A DNA stretch of 64,000 nucleotides from positions 62,001 to 126,000 of the forward strand of contig JBEKAY010000002.1 in assembly GCA_050015675.1 (NCBI GenBank), in the 5' to 3' direction. Positions 53,396 to 60,373 of the stretch are shown here, in pieces (position 1 is the first letter of the stretch; every line of letters begins with the position of its first letter). Made by a program: the position numbers and the translations under genes. Under the pieces are notes generated by a model that had not been told where the DNA came from, searched no databases, and saw nothing but the letters and a program-made list of their open reading frames with translations. Source of the DNA: Fen-1298 sp050015675. GTDB taxonomy: Bacteria; Bacteroidota; Ignavibacteria; UBA10030.

Positions 53396-53419
53396 CGGAA
53401 GTATCCACTTGACAAACGT
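53396..53419 (+). repeat. Left terminal inverted repeat of the IS1595-type element
   Basis: 24 bp starting CGGAAGTATCC, identical to the reverse complement of 56195-56218. It contains TTGACA (53409-53414), which serves as the -35 of the transposase promoter. Confidence 0.95.
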
Positions 53420-53437
53420 AGGTTAATTTTGTATATT
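53409..53437 (+). promoter_or_regulatory. Transposase promoter, -35 inside the terminal repeat
   Basis: TTGACA (53409-53414), 17-base spacer, TATATT (53432-53437), a near-perfect sigma-70 promoter 35 bp before the transposase ATG. The transposase bound at its own terminal repeat could repress it. Confidence 0.8.
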
Positions 53438-53472
53438 AATACAGTTGATAAACAAAATTAATCGGAGTTTAT

Positions 53473-54399
53473 ATGACAGACTTAACATTAACCGAGTTGA
53501 TAAAAAAATACGGAGATGATGATACCGCGAGAAGTTTCTTAGAGAGTGTTCGTTGGCCTAATGGAGCTATCTGTCCTCGTTGTCAAACAAAACAAGATCA
53601 TAAGTTGACAGCACAAAAGGATTCTAAACATCCAGTAAGAAATGGTGTTTATTATTGCAGTAAGTGTCGGAAGCAATTTACTGTTACGGTGAAAACAATC
53701 ATGGAGCGTAGTCATCTTCCCTTGGGAACTTGGCTTGCAGCAATATTTTTAATTTGTGCGTCTAAGAAAGCTATATCCTCTCTCCAACTTAAACGTATGT
53801 TAGGTATAGGTAGTTATGAAACCGCTTGGTTCATGTCTCACAGAATCCGACATGCAATGGATAGCAACGCAAACGAACCCTTGTTGTCTGGAATTGTGGA
53901 AGCTGATGAAGCGTATGTAGGTGGAAAGCCAAGGAAGTGGGGAAAGAAATCCAAAGCTGGACGCGGCACAAACAAAACTCCGGTTGTAGTACTTGTTGAG
54001 AGAAATGGACGTGCAAAAACGAAAGTTATGCCAGATGTTAATCGGAAGAATTTACGTTCTATGCTTGTGAAAAATGTTAACATAGATTCTAAGATCATGA
54101 CCGATGAATCTAATTTATACAATACCGTTGGAGTATATTTCAAAGGTGGACATGAAACCGTAAATCATTCTAAGTGGGAATTTGCACGAGGCGATGCACA
54201 TAACAATACAGCAGAATCTTTTTTCGCTCTTTTAAAGCGTGGCATCTACGGTACATTCCACAACGTAAGCAAGGCACATTTAGACAGGTATTGCAATGAA
54301 TTTGCTTTTCGATGGAATAATCGCAAAATTAGCGATAGTGAGCGAATGTCTAAGGTCATTGAACTAATTGCGGGGAAGCGATTGATGTACTCGGACTAA
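53473..54399 (+). CDS. IS1595-family (ISXO2-like) transposase
   Basis: 308 residues. N-terminal zinc ribbon: Cys34/Cys37 (AICPRCQTK) and Cys62/Cys65 (YYCSKCRKQF). A helical region follows (LKRMLGIGSYETAWFMSHRIR), then the DDE-type catalytic core: Asp145 in GIVEADEAYVGGK, Asp211 in IMTDESNLY, and HNNTAESFFALLKRGIYGTFH (Asn245/Glu248 and Lys255), ending CNEFAFRWNNRK. Length and motif order are normal for ISXO2-like DDE_Tnp_IS1595 proteins, and the gene is intact, so it may be active. It is followed 23 bp later by the first passenger gene. Confidence 0.95.
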   Translation: MTDLTLTELIKKYGDDDTARSFLESVRWPNGAICPRCQTKQDHKLTAQKDSKHPVRNGVYYCSKCRKQFTVTVKTIMERSHLPLGTWLAAIFLICASKKAISSLQLKRMLGIGSYETAWFMSHRIRHAMDSNANEPLLSGIVEADEAYVGGKPRKWGKKSKAGRGTNKTPVVVLVERNGRAKTKVMPDVNRKNLRSMLVKNVNIDSKIMTDESNLYNTVGVYFKGGHETVNHSKWEFARGDAHNNTAESFFALLKRGIYGTFHNVSKAHLDRYCNEFAFRWNNRKISDSERMSKVIELIAGKRLMYSD

Positions 54400-54422
54400 T
54401 TAAAGAGAACAAGGAGTAAGTC

Positions 54423-55118
54423 ATGATTATAAAAAACCTTACAGAAAACTCTCAAAAGGGGTGTGCGAAATTATACTCACTTGATTCAAATGTTTTTGAT
54501 GAATTGTTTAACTCTATTATAAAAACCAATATCGTGTTTAGTGTTTCCAATCTTGCCAAAAAGGTGGCACATGATATTGGGGTGTTAAGTACTGAAGAAA
54601 TTGAAAATATCTTTAGGCTTGTTTCGGCTATTATTCATTACAAAGAAAGATATAATGAATCTTATAATAATCTTATTAAAGACATTATTCGGTTGGCGAA
54701 AGAAAAAGAAATTGCAGGCATTGAAAAATATGACGACAAAAGCTTGAATATTCTTAGTGAAAGAATATTAAAACTTTCAAATAATGAGCAAATATTTTAT
54801 GCTATTCGTTCGTATGATCTTTATACAGAACACGCATTTTTATTTATGGCCGCAATGGGAACTGTAGATGTTCGCCCTATATTTAATTTTGATAAAAAAG
54901 ATCAAAACGCGCCTAAGTTTGGTATAATAAGTCCGGTTTTACACATACACTATCATGCGGAAGAAGATCACAGGGATGTTTATTTTGCGATAGACAAGGG
55001 TGATATTGCCAAAATTCGTATCGCACTTGACAATATTGAAAATCAGATGAAGTTACTTGAAACAACATTTGAAAAACTTGGAATGATTGAATTAAAGCCG
55101 GAGGTTGAGATAGATTAA
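54423..55118 (+). CDS. Transposon passenger protein 1, unknown function
   Basis: 231 residues; AAGGAG lies before the ATG. I do not recognise the family. Residues 1-145 look alpha-helical and charged (VSNLAKKVAHDIGVLSTEEIENIF, LIKDIIRLAKEKEIAG). The C-terminal ~60 residues read as beta-beta-alpha: ISPVLHIHYHAEEDHRDVYFAIDKGDIAKIRIALDNIENQMKLLE, which brings to mind a COMM-like small domain, but only loosely. No signal peptide, TM segment or catalytic motif. It lies in the transposase transcript direction, 2 bp before passenger 2. AT-rich like the rest of the element. Confidence 0.75.
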   Translation: MIIKNLTENSQKGCAKLYSLDSNVFDELFNSIIKTNIVFSVSNLAKKVAHDIGVLSTEEIENIFRLVSAIIHYKERYNESYNNLIKDIIRLAKEKEIAGIEKYDDKSLNILSERILKLSNNEQIFYAIRSYDLYTEHAFLFMAAMGTVDVRPIFNFDKKDQNAPKFGIISPVLHIHYHAEEDHRDVYFAIDKGDIAKIRIALDNIENQMKLLETTFEKLGMIELKPEVEID

Positions 55119-55119
55119 T

Positions 55120-55566
55120 ATGCAACAATCATCATATTCCATAATATCTAAAAATCTAGACTTCATCGAAGAAGAAGAAAGGATGTTTAGTCGCACAAAA
55201 GAAAATAAATGTGATGAAACAGATTTATCAAAGCCCTTTGGTGGAGAAATTATTCGTCTTTATCAAAGGCCGGTACAAACATTAGAAGAAAGGTTTAACG
55301 ATCTTGTTAACAAATGGAAAGAAGAAACTGTAGCGATTTCTTCTCCATTACGGAAATGCTTAAATGAAAACTACCTAAAAATCTTAAAGCTTAAAGGAAA
55401 CCCCGTTCCCCTTATCTTGAAAGAATTGGAGAAAGAGCCGGATGATTGGTTTCTTCTCCTTAGGATATTAACGGAAGAGAATCCCGTTAGACCAGAAGAA
55501 GTTGGAAGTTTTAGACTGGTTACGGAAGCTTGGTTGCGTTGGGGTAAAGAAAAGAAGCTAATATGA
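55120..55566 (+). CDS. Transposon passenger protein 2, unknown; partner of passenger 3
   Basis: 148 residues; GGAGG at 55100-55104 precedes the ATG. The first ~60 residues are variable and polar. The second half is a helical domain: LEERFNDLVNKWKEETVAIS, NENYLKILKLKGNPVPLILKELEKEPDDWFLLLRIL, NPVRPEEVG, TEAWLRWGKEKKLI. From memory this WKEET / PLIL.EL..EPD.WF / W..WG pattern belongs to a widespread uncharacterised family that is often followed by a protein like passenger 3; I cannot verify this here. Its stop overlaps the next ATG by four bases (ATGA), so the two are made together. Confidence 0.75.
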   Translation: MQQSSYSIISKNLDFIEEEERMFSRTKENKCDETDLSKPFGGEIIRLYQRPVQTLEERFNDLVNKWKEETVAISSPLRKCLNENYLKILKLKGNPVPLILKELEKEPDDWFLLLRILTEENPVRPEEVGSFRLVTEAWLRWGKEKKLI

Positions 55567-56024
55567 AATATGGATTATCAATGCCCGCGGCTTGGATAGA
55601 ACAGAATTATGAAAATTTAAATACAGATAATTCTGAACCAAAGAGTCCTTACGATCCATTCTACAATTGTATCGCTTTTGTCGCGGGAGATACAAAAAAC
55701 CGATGGTGGCCTATAAATGACCCAGCCTATTATTGGCCATCGGGTAGACCGTTAGAAGAATCGACGGATAACTTTATTGACACGTTTTGTTTAAAATTTG
55801 GATATATCCAATGTGAATCTGGTTCTCTTGAAGAAGGATATGAAAAAATTGTCCTTTATGTAAAGGATGATACCCCTACCCACATGGCAATACAGCTTTC
55901 TAATGGTAAATGGAAAAGTAAAATTGGTAAATATGAAGACATCGAACATAATTCTCCAGAGGTATTAAATGGCCATGGTTATGGAGAAGCAAAATATTAT
56001 ATGAAAAGAAAGCTCAATGGATAA
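55563..56024 (+). CDS. Transposon passenger protein 3, possible Cys/His hydrolase-like protein
   Basis: 153 residues. Conserved-looking core: YNCIAFVAGDTKNRWWP (Cys36), YYWPSGRPLEES, CESGSLEEGYEKIVLYVKDD, then PTHMAIQLSNGKWKSKIGKYEDIEH (His107, with Trp117, Asp126 and His129). Cys, then His in a beta strand ('THMA'), then a polar residue resembles the order in NlpC/P60, CHAP or transglutaminase-like hydrolases, but this is inference. It may belong to a domain of unknown function now catalogued as DUF7689 (from memory). No signal peptide. Coupled to passenger 2 (ATGA) and overlapping passenger 4 by 8 bp. Confidence 0.75.
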   Translation: MKYGLSMPAAWIEQNYENLNTDNSEPKSPYDPFYNCIAFVAGDTKNRWWPINDPAYYWPSGRPLEESTDNFIDTFCLKFGYIQCESGSLEEGYEKIVLYVKDDTPTHMAIQLSNGKWKSKIGKYEDIEHNSPEVLNGHGYGEAKYYMKRKLNG

Positions 56025-56154
56025 GAATAATAAAAACAAAGAGGATATCGTTCTTAGTGTTAACGAGAATGAATTTAAGGCTACCCTCCAAAAAATCCTT
56101 CAATCTTCACCATCCTCAAAAAAGAAAAAGAAAAAAACTACTAAACCTCGCTAA
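56017..56154 (+). CDS. Transposon passenger protein 4, small Lys-rich protein
   Basis: 45 residues, read by hand; ATG at 56017 overlaps the end of passenger 3 by 8 bp and TAA is at 56152-56154. Sequence begins MDKNNKNKEDIVLSVNENEF, continues with KATLQKILQSSPSS and ends in a run of Lys with TTKPR. A short amphipathic helix with a basic tail suggests nucleic-acid or partner binding, or an antitoxin-like inhibitor; function unknown. The tight overlap argues that it is translated. Confidence 0.55.
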   Translation: MDKNNKNKEDIVLSVNENEFKATLQKILQSSPSSKKKKKKTTKPR

Positions 56155-56194
56155 TTTTCCGCAATTTACTCATTGTATAAATTATGAATAATGA

Positions 56195-56218
56195 ACGTTT
56201 GTCAAGTGGATACTTCCG
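56195..56218 (-). repeat. Right terminal inverted repeat of the IS1595-type element
   Basis: 24 bp ending GGATACTTCCG, exact reverse complement of 53396-53419. Marks the right end of the element, immediately upstream of the argC regulatory region. Confidence 0.95.
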
Positions 56219-56230
56219 CTAAATTTTTAG

Positions 56231-56266
56231 TTGCATAATTATCCATATTACGGTATATTAATACAA
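56231..56266 (+). promoter_or_regulatory. argC promoter overlapped by two ARG boxes
   Basis: TGCATAATTATCCA (56232-56245) matches the ArgR box TGAATWWWWATTCA at 12 of 14 positions; GGTATATTAATACA (56252-56265), read on the other strand, matches at about 11. Their centres are 20 bp apart, close to the usual tandem spacing. A promoter TTGCAT (56231-56236), 17 bases, TATATT (56254-56259) runs through both. ArgR is encoded in the cluster. Repression by arginine-bound ArgR is therefore likely. Confidence 0.7.
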
Positions 56267-56297
56267 ATATGAAATACAAAAGGAGAACGCTGAAAAT

Positions 56298-57314
56298 ATG
56301 ATTTCTGTTTCCGTTGTCGGTGCATCGGGTTATTCTGGTATCGAACTTTTAAAAATCCTCGTTCGACATCCCAGTGTGCGTATAGACAAGCTCTTCGCAA
56401 ATTCTTCCGCCGGCAAACATCTTGTCGATGTCGCACCATCATTCAGTAAAACATTAGACATGGTGCTTGAGCTATATTCTATCGATAAAATATTAACGAG
56501 CGATTTGATCTTCATTGCACTTCCATCGGGAGAAGCGATGAATCTTGTTCCCGCAATGCTCTCGGCAGGAAAACGGGTCATTGATCTCGGCGGCGACTTC
56601 CGTCTGCAGGATACTTTGCTGTACGAACGATACTACAAACGAACTCATTCGGCAAGCGCAACATTAAAACAATCTGTGTACGGTTTACCGGAATGGAATT
56701 TTTCTCAAATCAAATCAGCGTCTCTTATTGCAAATCCTGGTTGTTATCCGACAAGCGCCATCCTTCCGCTTGCACCTCTGCTGAAAGATGGCATTATCAA
56801 ATCGAAAGGGATCGTTGTCAGTTCACTCTCAGGTGTTTCCGGCGCCGGACGTAGTTCATCAATTGAAATGTCATTTGCAGAAGTGAACGAATCGGTTCGT
56901 CCTTATAAGGTTGGCACGCATCAACATATTCCGGAAATTAAAACATCCTTAGAGTCGCTCTCAAAGATTCAAGTGAGCTTCACGTTCGTGCCTCATCTTC
57001 TTCCAATCACACGTGGTATTTATACATCCATGTATGCGACGTTGACAAAGCCGACGAATGAGCAGGCGATTCTTGCGGTTTATGAAAAATATTATGCGGC
57101 AGCGCCTTTTGTTCGATACTCGGAAACGGTAATTCCTGAACTTAAAAACATTGCGTACACAAATTTTATCGACATTGGTTTCCGCATCAATCAGGAAAAC
57201 AGACAACTCGTTGTTTTTTCTACGATAGATAATTTAATAAAAGGTGCGGCAGGACAAGCAGTGCAAAATATGAACATCATGTTTGGAGTAAACGAAACAG
57301 AAGGGTTGAAGTAA
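56298..57314 (+). CDS. argC: N-acetyl-gamma-glutamyl-phosphate reductase
   Basis: 338 residues; AGGAGA lies 11 bases before the ATG. NADP-binding start VSVVGASGYSGIELLKIL, LIFIALPSGEAMNLVP, DLGGDFRLQDTLLYERYY, and the catalytic cysteine in LIANPGCYPTSAILPLAPLL near residue 149, with VSSLSGVSGAGRSS and HQHIPEI following. It reduces N-acetylglutamyl phosphate to the semialdehyde, step three of arginine synthesis. Its stop shares one base with the argJ start. Confidence 0.97.
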   Translation: MISVSVVGASGYSGIELLKILVRHPSVRIDKLFANSSAGKHLVDVAPSFSKTLDMVLELYSIDKILTSDLIFIALPSGEAMNLVPAMLSAGKRVIDLGGDFRLQDTLLYERYYKRTHSASATLKQSVYGLPEWNFSQIKSASLIANPGCYPTSAILPLAPLLKDGIIKSKGIVVSSLSGVSGAGRSSSIEMSFAEVNESVRPYKVGTHQHIPEIKTSLESLSKIQVSFTFVPHLLPITRGIYTSMYATLTKPTNEQAILAVYEKYYAAAPFVRYSETVIPELKNIAYTNFIDIGFRINQENRQLVVFSTIDNLIKGAAGQAVQNMNIMFGVNETEGLK

Positions 57315-58531
57315 TGGAAATTGATGCATCTCAAGAATGCACCGGCGGTGTAACGGCTGCTCAGGGATTTACTGCAGGTGCGGTTTATTGCGGTATTCGC
57401 AAAGTAAAAAAGGATGTTGCCATTGTGCAGTCGGCAAAGCCGGCAATTGTTGCCGGTGTATTCACACAGAACAAAGTTGTTGCGGCGCCTTTGCTGGTTG
57501 ATAAAATTCAACTTAAGAATTCGAATCTCTGTTCAGCCGTCGTCATCAACAGCGGCAATGCTAACGCATGCACGGGTGAGCAAGGAATGAAAGACGCGTG
57601 GGAAATGGTCCATACGGCTGCCGACGCTCTTCGTCTGCCGCGCGAGCAAGTGCTGGTCTCTTCTACCGGTGTTATCGGACAATATCTTCCGATAGAAAAT
57701 ATTTTGAAAAGTATTCGCGATCTCTCAACAAAGCTTTCTGTGAATGGAAACAAAGATGCCGCGGAAGCGATTATGACAACAGATGTTTTTCCTAAAGAGT
57801 GTGCTTTGCGGTTTCCCCTCGGTTCTTCTGTTATCACGGTTGGCGGAATGGCAAAAGGTTCCGGCATGATTGCACCAAACATGGCAACAATGCTTGCATT
57901 TGTTACCACTGATGCTGTCATCGCGCCATCGGCGTTACAGTCGGCGTTACGCATTGCAAACAATCGTTCTTTCAATCGCGTTACTGTCGATGGCGATATG
58001 AGTACGAACGATATGCTGCTCGTGCTTGCTAACGGATTAGCAAAGAACGAAGAAATTCAGGAAAACACTCTTGCCTTCCAGCAGTTCCTTACCGCACTTG
58101 AATACGTCCTCATCAAACTTGCAAAAATGATTGCGCGCGATGGTGAGGGTGCAACGAAGTTCGTGGAAATTGTTGTAAGCGGAGCACGAACGGAAGATGA
58201 AGCAACACAAGCCGCACGTGCTATAGCAAATTCAAATCTGGTCAAAACCGCGATCCATGGTGCTGATGCAAATTGGGGGAGAATCCTTTGCGCCGTCGGT
58301 TACTCCGGTATTGATTTCGATCCGGCAAAAGTATCCATCGGTTTTAACAATTTGACAGTGCTTAAACCGAATTATGAAATTGTTCTCGATGAAGAAAAAG
58401 CAAAAGCGGCGCTATCACAGGATAACATCACAGTGCTGGTTAATCTGAATCAAGGTTCTGCCGAAGCACAATTCTGGACGTGCGATCTGACAAAAGAATA
58501 TGTTCATATTAACGCAAGTTATCGTTCATAA
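57314..58531 (+). CDS. argJ: Ornithine acetyltransferase / N-acetylglutamate synthase (ArgJ)
   Basis: 405 residues. N-terminal VTAAQGFTAGAVYCGIRK, VINSGNANACTGEQGMKDAW, VLVSSTGVIGQYLP, and the self-cleavage region KGSGMIAPNMATMLAFVTTDA, in which the Thr of MATML becomes the N-terminal nucleophile of the beta chain (near residue 190). TVDGDMSTNDMLLVLANG and HGADANWGRILCAVGYSG complete the pattern. ArgJ recycles the acetyl group, so a separate ArgA or ArgE is not needed. It overlaps argC by one base. Confidence 0.97.
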   Translation: MEIDASQECTGGVTAAQGFTAGAVYCGIRKVKKDVAIVQSAKPAIVAGVFTQNKVVAAPLLVDKIQLKNSNLCSAVVINSGNANACTGEQGMKDAWEMVHTAADALRLPREQVLVSSTGVIGQYLPIENILKSIRDLSTKLSVNGNKDAAEAIMTTDVFPKECALRFPLGSSVITVGGMAKGSGMIAPNMATMLAFVTTDAVIAPSALQSALRIANNRSFNRVTVDGDMSTNDMLLVLANGLAKNEEIQENTLAFQQFLTALEYVLIKLAKMIARDGEGATKFVEIVVSGARTEDEATQAARAIANSNLVKTAIHGADANWGRILCAVGYSGIDFDPAKVSIGFNNLTVLKPNYEIVLDEEKAKAALSQDNITVLVNLNQGSAEAQFWTCDLTKEYVHINASYRS

Positions 58532-58587
58532 ATGAAACCGAATTACAATCATACCTGACAACTTAATGCTGATTTTTGAGAACTAAA

Positions 58588-59436
58588 ATGACAAACACAC
58601 AAACCAAAGAAGACGTTCTTATTGAAGCGCTGCCGTACATCCAAACGTACGAAAGCAAAACATTCGTCATCAAATATGGCGGCGCAGCAATGAGAGACGA
58701 ACGGCTCAAAGCATCTTTTGCTCAGGATGTGACGATTCTCCGCAAGATCGGCATCAACATCATCATTGTGCATGGCGGCGGAAAAGATATTACCGATCTC
58801 GCTTCTGCGCTAAAGATCCCAACTCGTTTTGTCGACGGACAACGTTACACTGACGAGAAAATGGTCGATGTAGTGCTGATGGTGTTGGCTGGAAAGTTGA
58901 ATAAAGAAATCGTCAATCTTATCAATACAAACGGTGGCAATGCCGTTGGACTTTGCGGTATGGATAACGGATTGCTCAAGGCACGGCGAATTACAGAGAA
59001 AGACCTCGGTTTGGTTGGTGATGTGAGCTTTGTGAACACAATTTTTCTGAATTTACTTTTGAATAACGGAATGATGCCGGTGGTTGCTCCTCTTGCAATA
59101 GGAGACGATAATAAAATTCTGAATATTAATGCCGACTTGGCGGCAGGCGCTATTGCAACAGCATTGAAAGCGGAAAAACTTGTTTATCTCAGCGACATCG
59201 AAGGCGTGCTTGTGGACAAGCAATTGGTTTCATCGCTCACGCATGCGGAAGCAGAATCGCTCATCGAACGCGGCGCAATTCACAGCGGAATGATTCCGAA
59301 GGTACGCTCAGCATTTGCTACGCTCGATGCCGGTGTCAATAAAGTACACATTATCGATGGGCGCATTAAGCATTCAATTTTGCTGGAAATTTTCACCGAC
59401 GAAGGAGTCGGAACCCAAATGATACATCTGTCGTAA
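58588..59436 (+). CDS. argB: N-acetylglutamate kinase
   Basis: 282 residues from ATG 58588 (an in-frame TTG at 58576 is less likely). Amino-acid kinase fold: FVIKYGGAAM near residue 27, IIIVHGGGKDITDLASAL, RFVDGQRYTDEKMVDVVLMVLAGKLNKEIV, NINADLAAGAIATALKAEKLVYLSDIEGV and GMIPKVRSAFATLDAGVNKVHIIDGR. It phosphorylates N-acetylglutamate. It lacks the clear N-terminal helix extension of the arginine-inhibited hexameric form, so feedback inhibition is uncertain. Between argJ and argR. Confidence 0.97.
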   Translation: MTNTQTKEDVLIEALPYIQTYESKTFVIKYGGAAMRDERLKASFAQDVTILRKIGINIIIVHGGGKDITDLASALKIPTRFVDGQRYTDEKMVDVVLMVLAGKLNKEIVNLINTNGGNAVGLCGMDNGLLKARRITEKDLGLVGDVSFVNTIFLNLLLNNGMMPVVAPLAIGDDNKILNINADLAAGAIATALKAEKLVYLSDIEGVLVDKQLVSSLTHAEAESLIERGAIHSGMIPKVRSAFATLDAGVNKVHIIDGRIKHSILLEIFTDEGVGTQMIHLS

Positions 59437-59447
59437 GGGATACGGGT

Positions 59448-59903
59448 ATGGAAAAACTGCGACGTCATCTGACAATCAAACAAATTCTCGCCAGCCGTAC
59501 AATAACCACGCAAAGTGAATTAGCGTCGGCGATGCGAAAGGAGGGTTTTAAAACGACGCAAGCAACTCTCTCGCGAGATATGAAAGAGCTTGGGATTGCA
59601 TGGGTCTATACGCCGAGCGGCGCAAAGTACATGCTCAGTCCGGAACAGGAAGAAGAACGCCTGACAACCCTCATTGGTTTTGAAATTGAACAGATTGAAG
59701 CAAACGAAAGCATGGTGGTCATTAAAACTTTACCGGGGCGAGCGCAGGGTGTTGCAGAAATCATAGACCATCTTCGTCTCCCATCTATACTTGGTACACT
59801 TGCAGGTGACAACACGGTGTTTATTCTTCCGCGTTCGATCAAGAAGATCAAAGAAACCATCGGTGCACTTCGCTGCGTTCTTGAAAAAACCAAACAAGTA
59901 TAA
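59448..59903 (+). CDS. argR: Arginine repressor ArgR
   Basis: 151 residues, standard length. N-terminal winged HTH (HLTIKQILASRTITTQSELA, GFKTTQATLSRDMKELGI) and C-terminal arginine-binding/hexamerisation domain with IKTLPGRAQGVAEIID and LPSILGTLAGDNTVFIL (the GT.AGD.T arginine site). It likely represses the argC promoter through the tandem boxes at 56232-56265, which would make the regulon autoregulated since argR is in the same run of genes, 11 bp after argB. Confidence 0.96.
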   Translation: MEKLRRHLTIKQILASRTITTQSELASAMRKEGFKTTQATLSRDMKELGIAWVYTPSGAKYMLSPEQEEERLTTLIGFEIEQIEANESMVVIKTLPGRAQGVAEIIDHLRLPSILGTLAGDNTVFILPRSIKKIKETIGALRCVLEKTKQV

Positions 59904-59936
59904 CCATTGACGACGTATTTGAAAAGAAAAAGATGA

Positions 59937-60278
59937 TTGATGTATATCCACACAATTGATATCTCCCATCCGCCTCTCACACCTACGATCGCCGAGAAGG
60001 TGCTGGATGAAGAAGCAGGCATAGTTTTCTCCACGCAACAATGGCGTGTGCTGAAGGTAATACATGGCCACGGAACAGACCAACGGCCTTCGGTATTAAA
60101 GCAAATTGTTTATAATTGGGCTCATCGTAACCGAAAGCGCCTGCTGGCGATTATTCCTGGAGAGAAATACAATATTCATGATTTAAAAACACAAGAGATG
60201 CGCAAGCTATGCGGTCAAGTGACGGATGTTGATCTTGACGTATCAAATCCCGGTATAACTCTAATTTGGATAAAATAA
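59937..60278 (+). CDS. Smr-domain-like small protein
   Basis: 113 residues. Central WRVLKVIHGHGTDQRPSVLKQIVYNWA fits the Smr/MutS2 C-terminal core, whose signature is H-G-x-G-(x)-L/R...V..WL; here it is IHGHGT (canonical is often HGKG). The N-terminal part has IDISHPPLTPTIAEKVLDEEAG in place of the usual LDLHG.T..EA. Smr domains nick or bind nucleic acids; LDxH is altered, so activity is uncertain. It lies between argR and argG, where argF is found in many clusters. No link to arginine metabolism is apparent. Confidence 0.65.
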   Translation: MMYIHTIDISHPPLTPTIAEKVLDEEAGIVFSTQQWRVLKVIHGHGTDQRPSVLKQIVYNWAHRNRKRLLAIIPGEKYNIHDLKTQEMRKLCGQVTDVDLDVSNPGITLIWIK

Positions 60279-60373
60279 ATATTTGAGAAATTTCCGTAAG
60301 AGTCAATGAGTAGTTGAGCTACATAACATATTATTGTTGGACATATTAGAAAATAAATCTCAGGAGAAAAAAC

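Larger units (their letters stand above)
53396..56218 (+). mobile_element. IS1595-family transposon with passenger genes, 2823 bp
   Basis: Bounded by perfect 24-bp terminal inverted repeats: the left copy (53396-53419) starts CGGAAGTATCC and ends GACAAACGT; the right copy (56195-56218) is its exact reverse complement. Inside, in one direction, lie an ISXO2/IS1595-type transposase and four passenger frames. No clear 8-bp target duplication is seen: GCAAAATT on the left (offset by three bases) against GCTAAATT on the right is only a near match. The right end stops 12 bp before the -35 of the argC promoter. IS1595-family elements with passenger genes are known; the cargo here I do not recognise as described. 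Confidence 0.9.

Noticed and set aside
53110..53415. 101-codon minus-strand frame left of the transposon
   Set aside because: It spans the palindromic repeat and runs into the transposon's terminal repeat, has no recognisable domain, and no ribosome-binding site; it is better explained as non-coding flank.
53386..56225. 8-bp target-site duplication of the transposon (GCAAAATT / GCTAAATT)
   Set aside because: The two octamers differ at one position, and the left one is three bases away from the repeat end, so it is not a convincing duplication.
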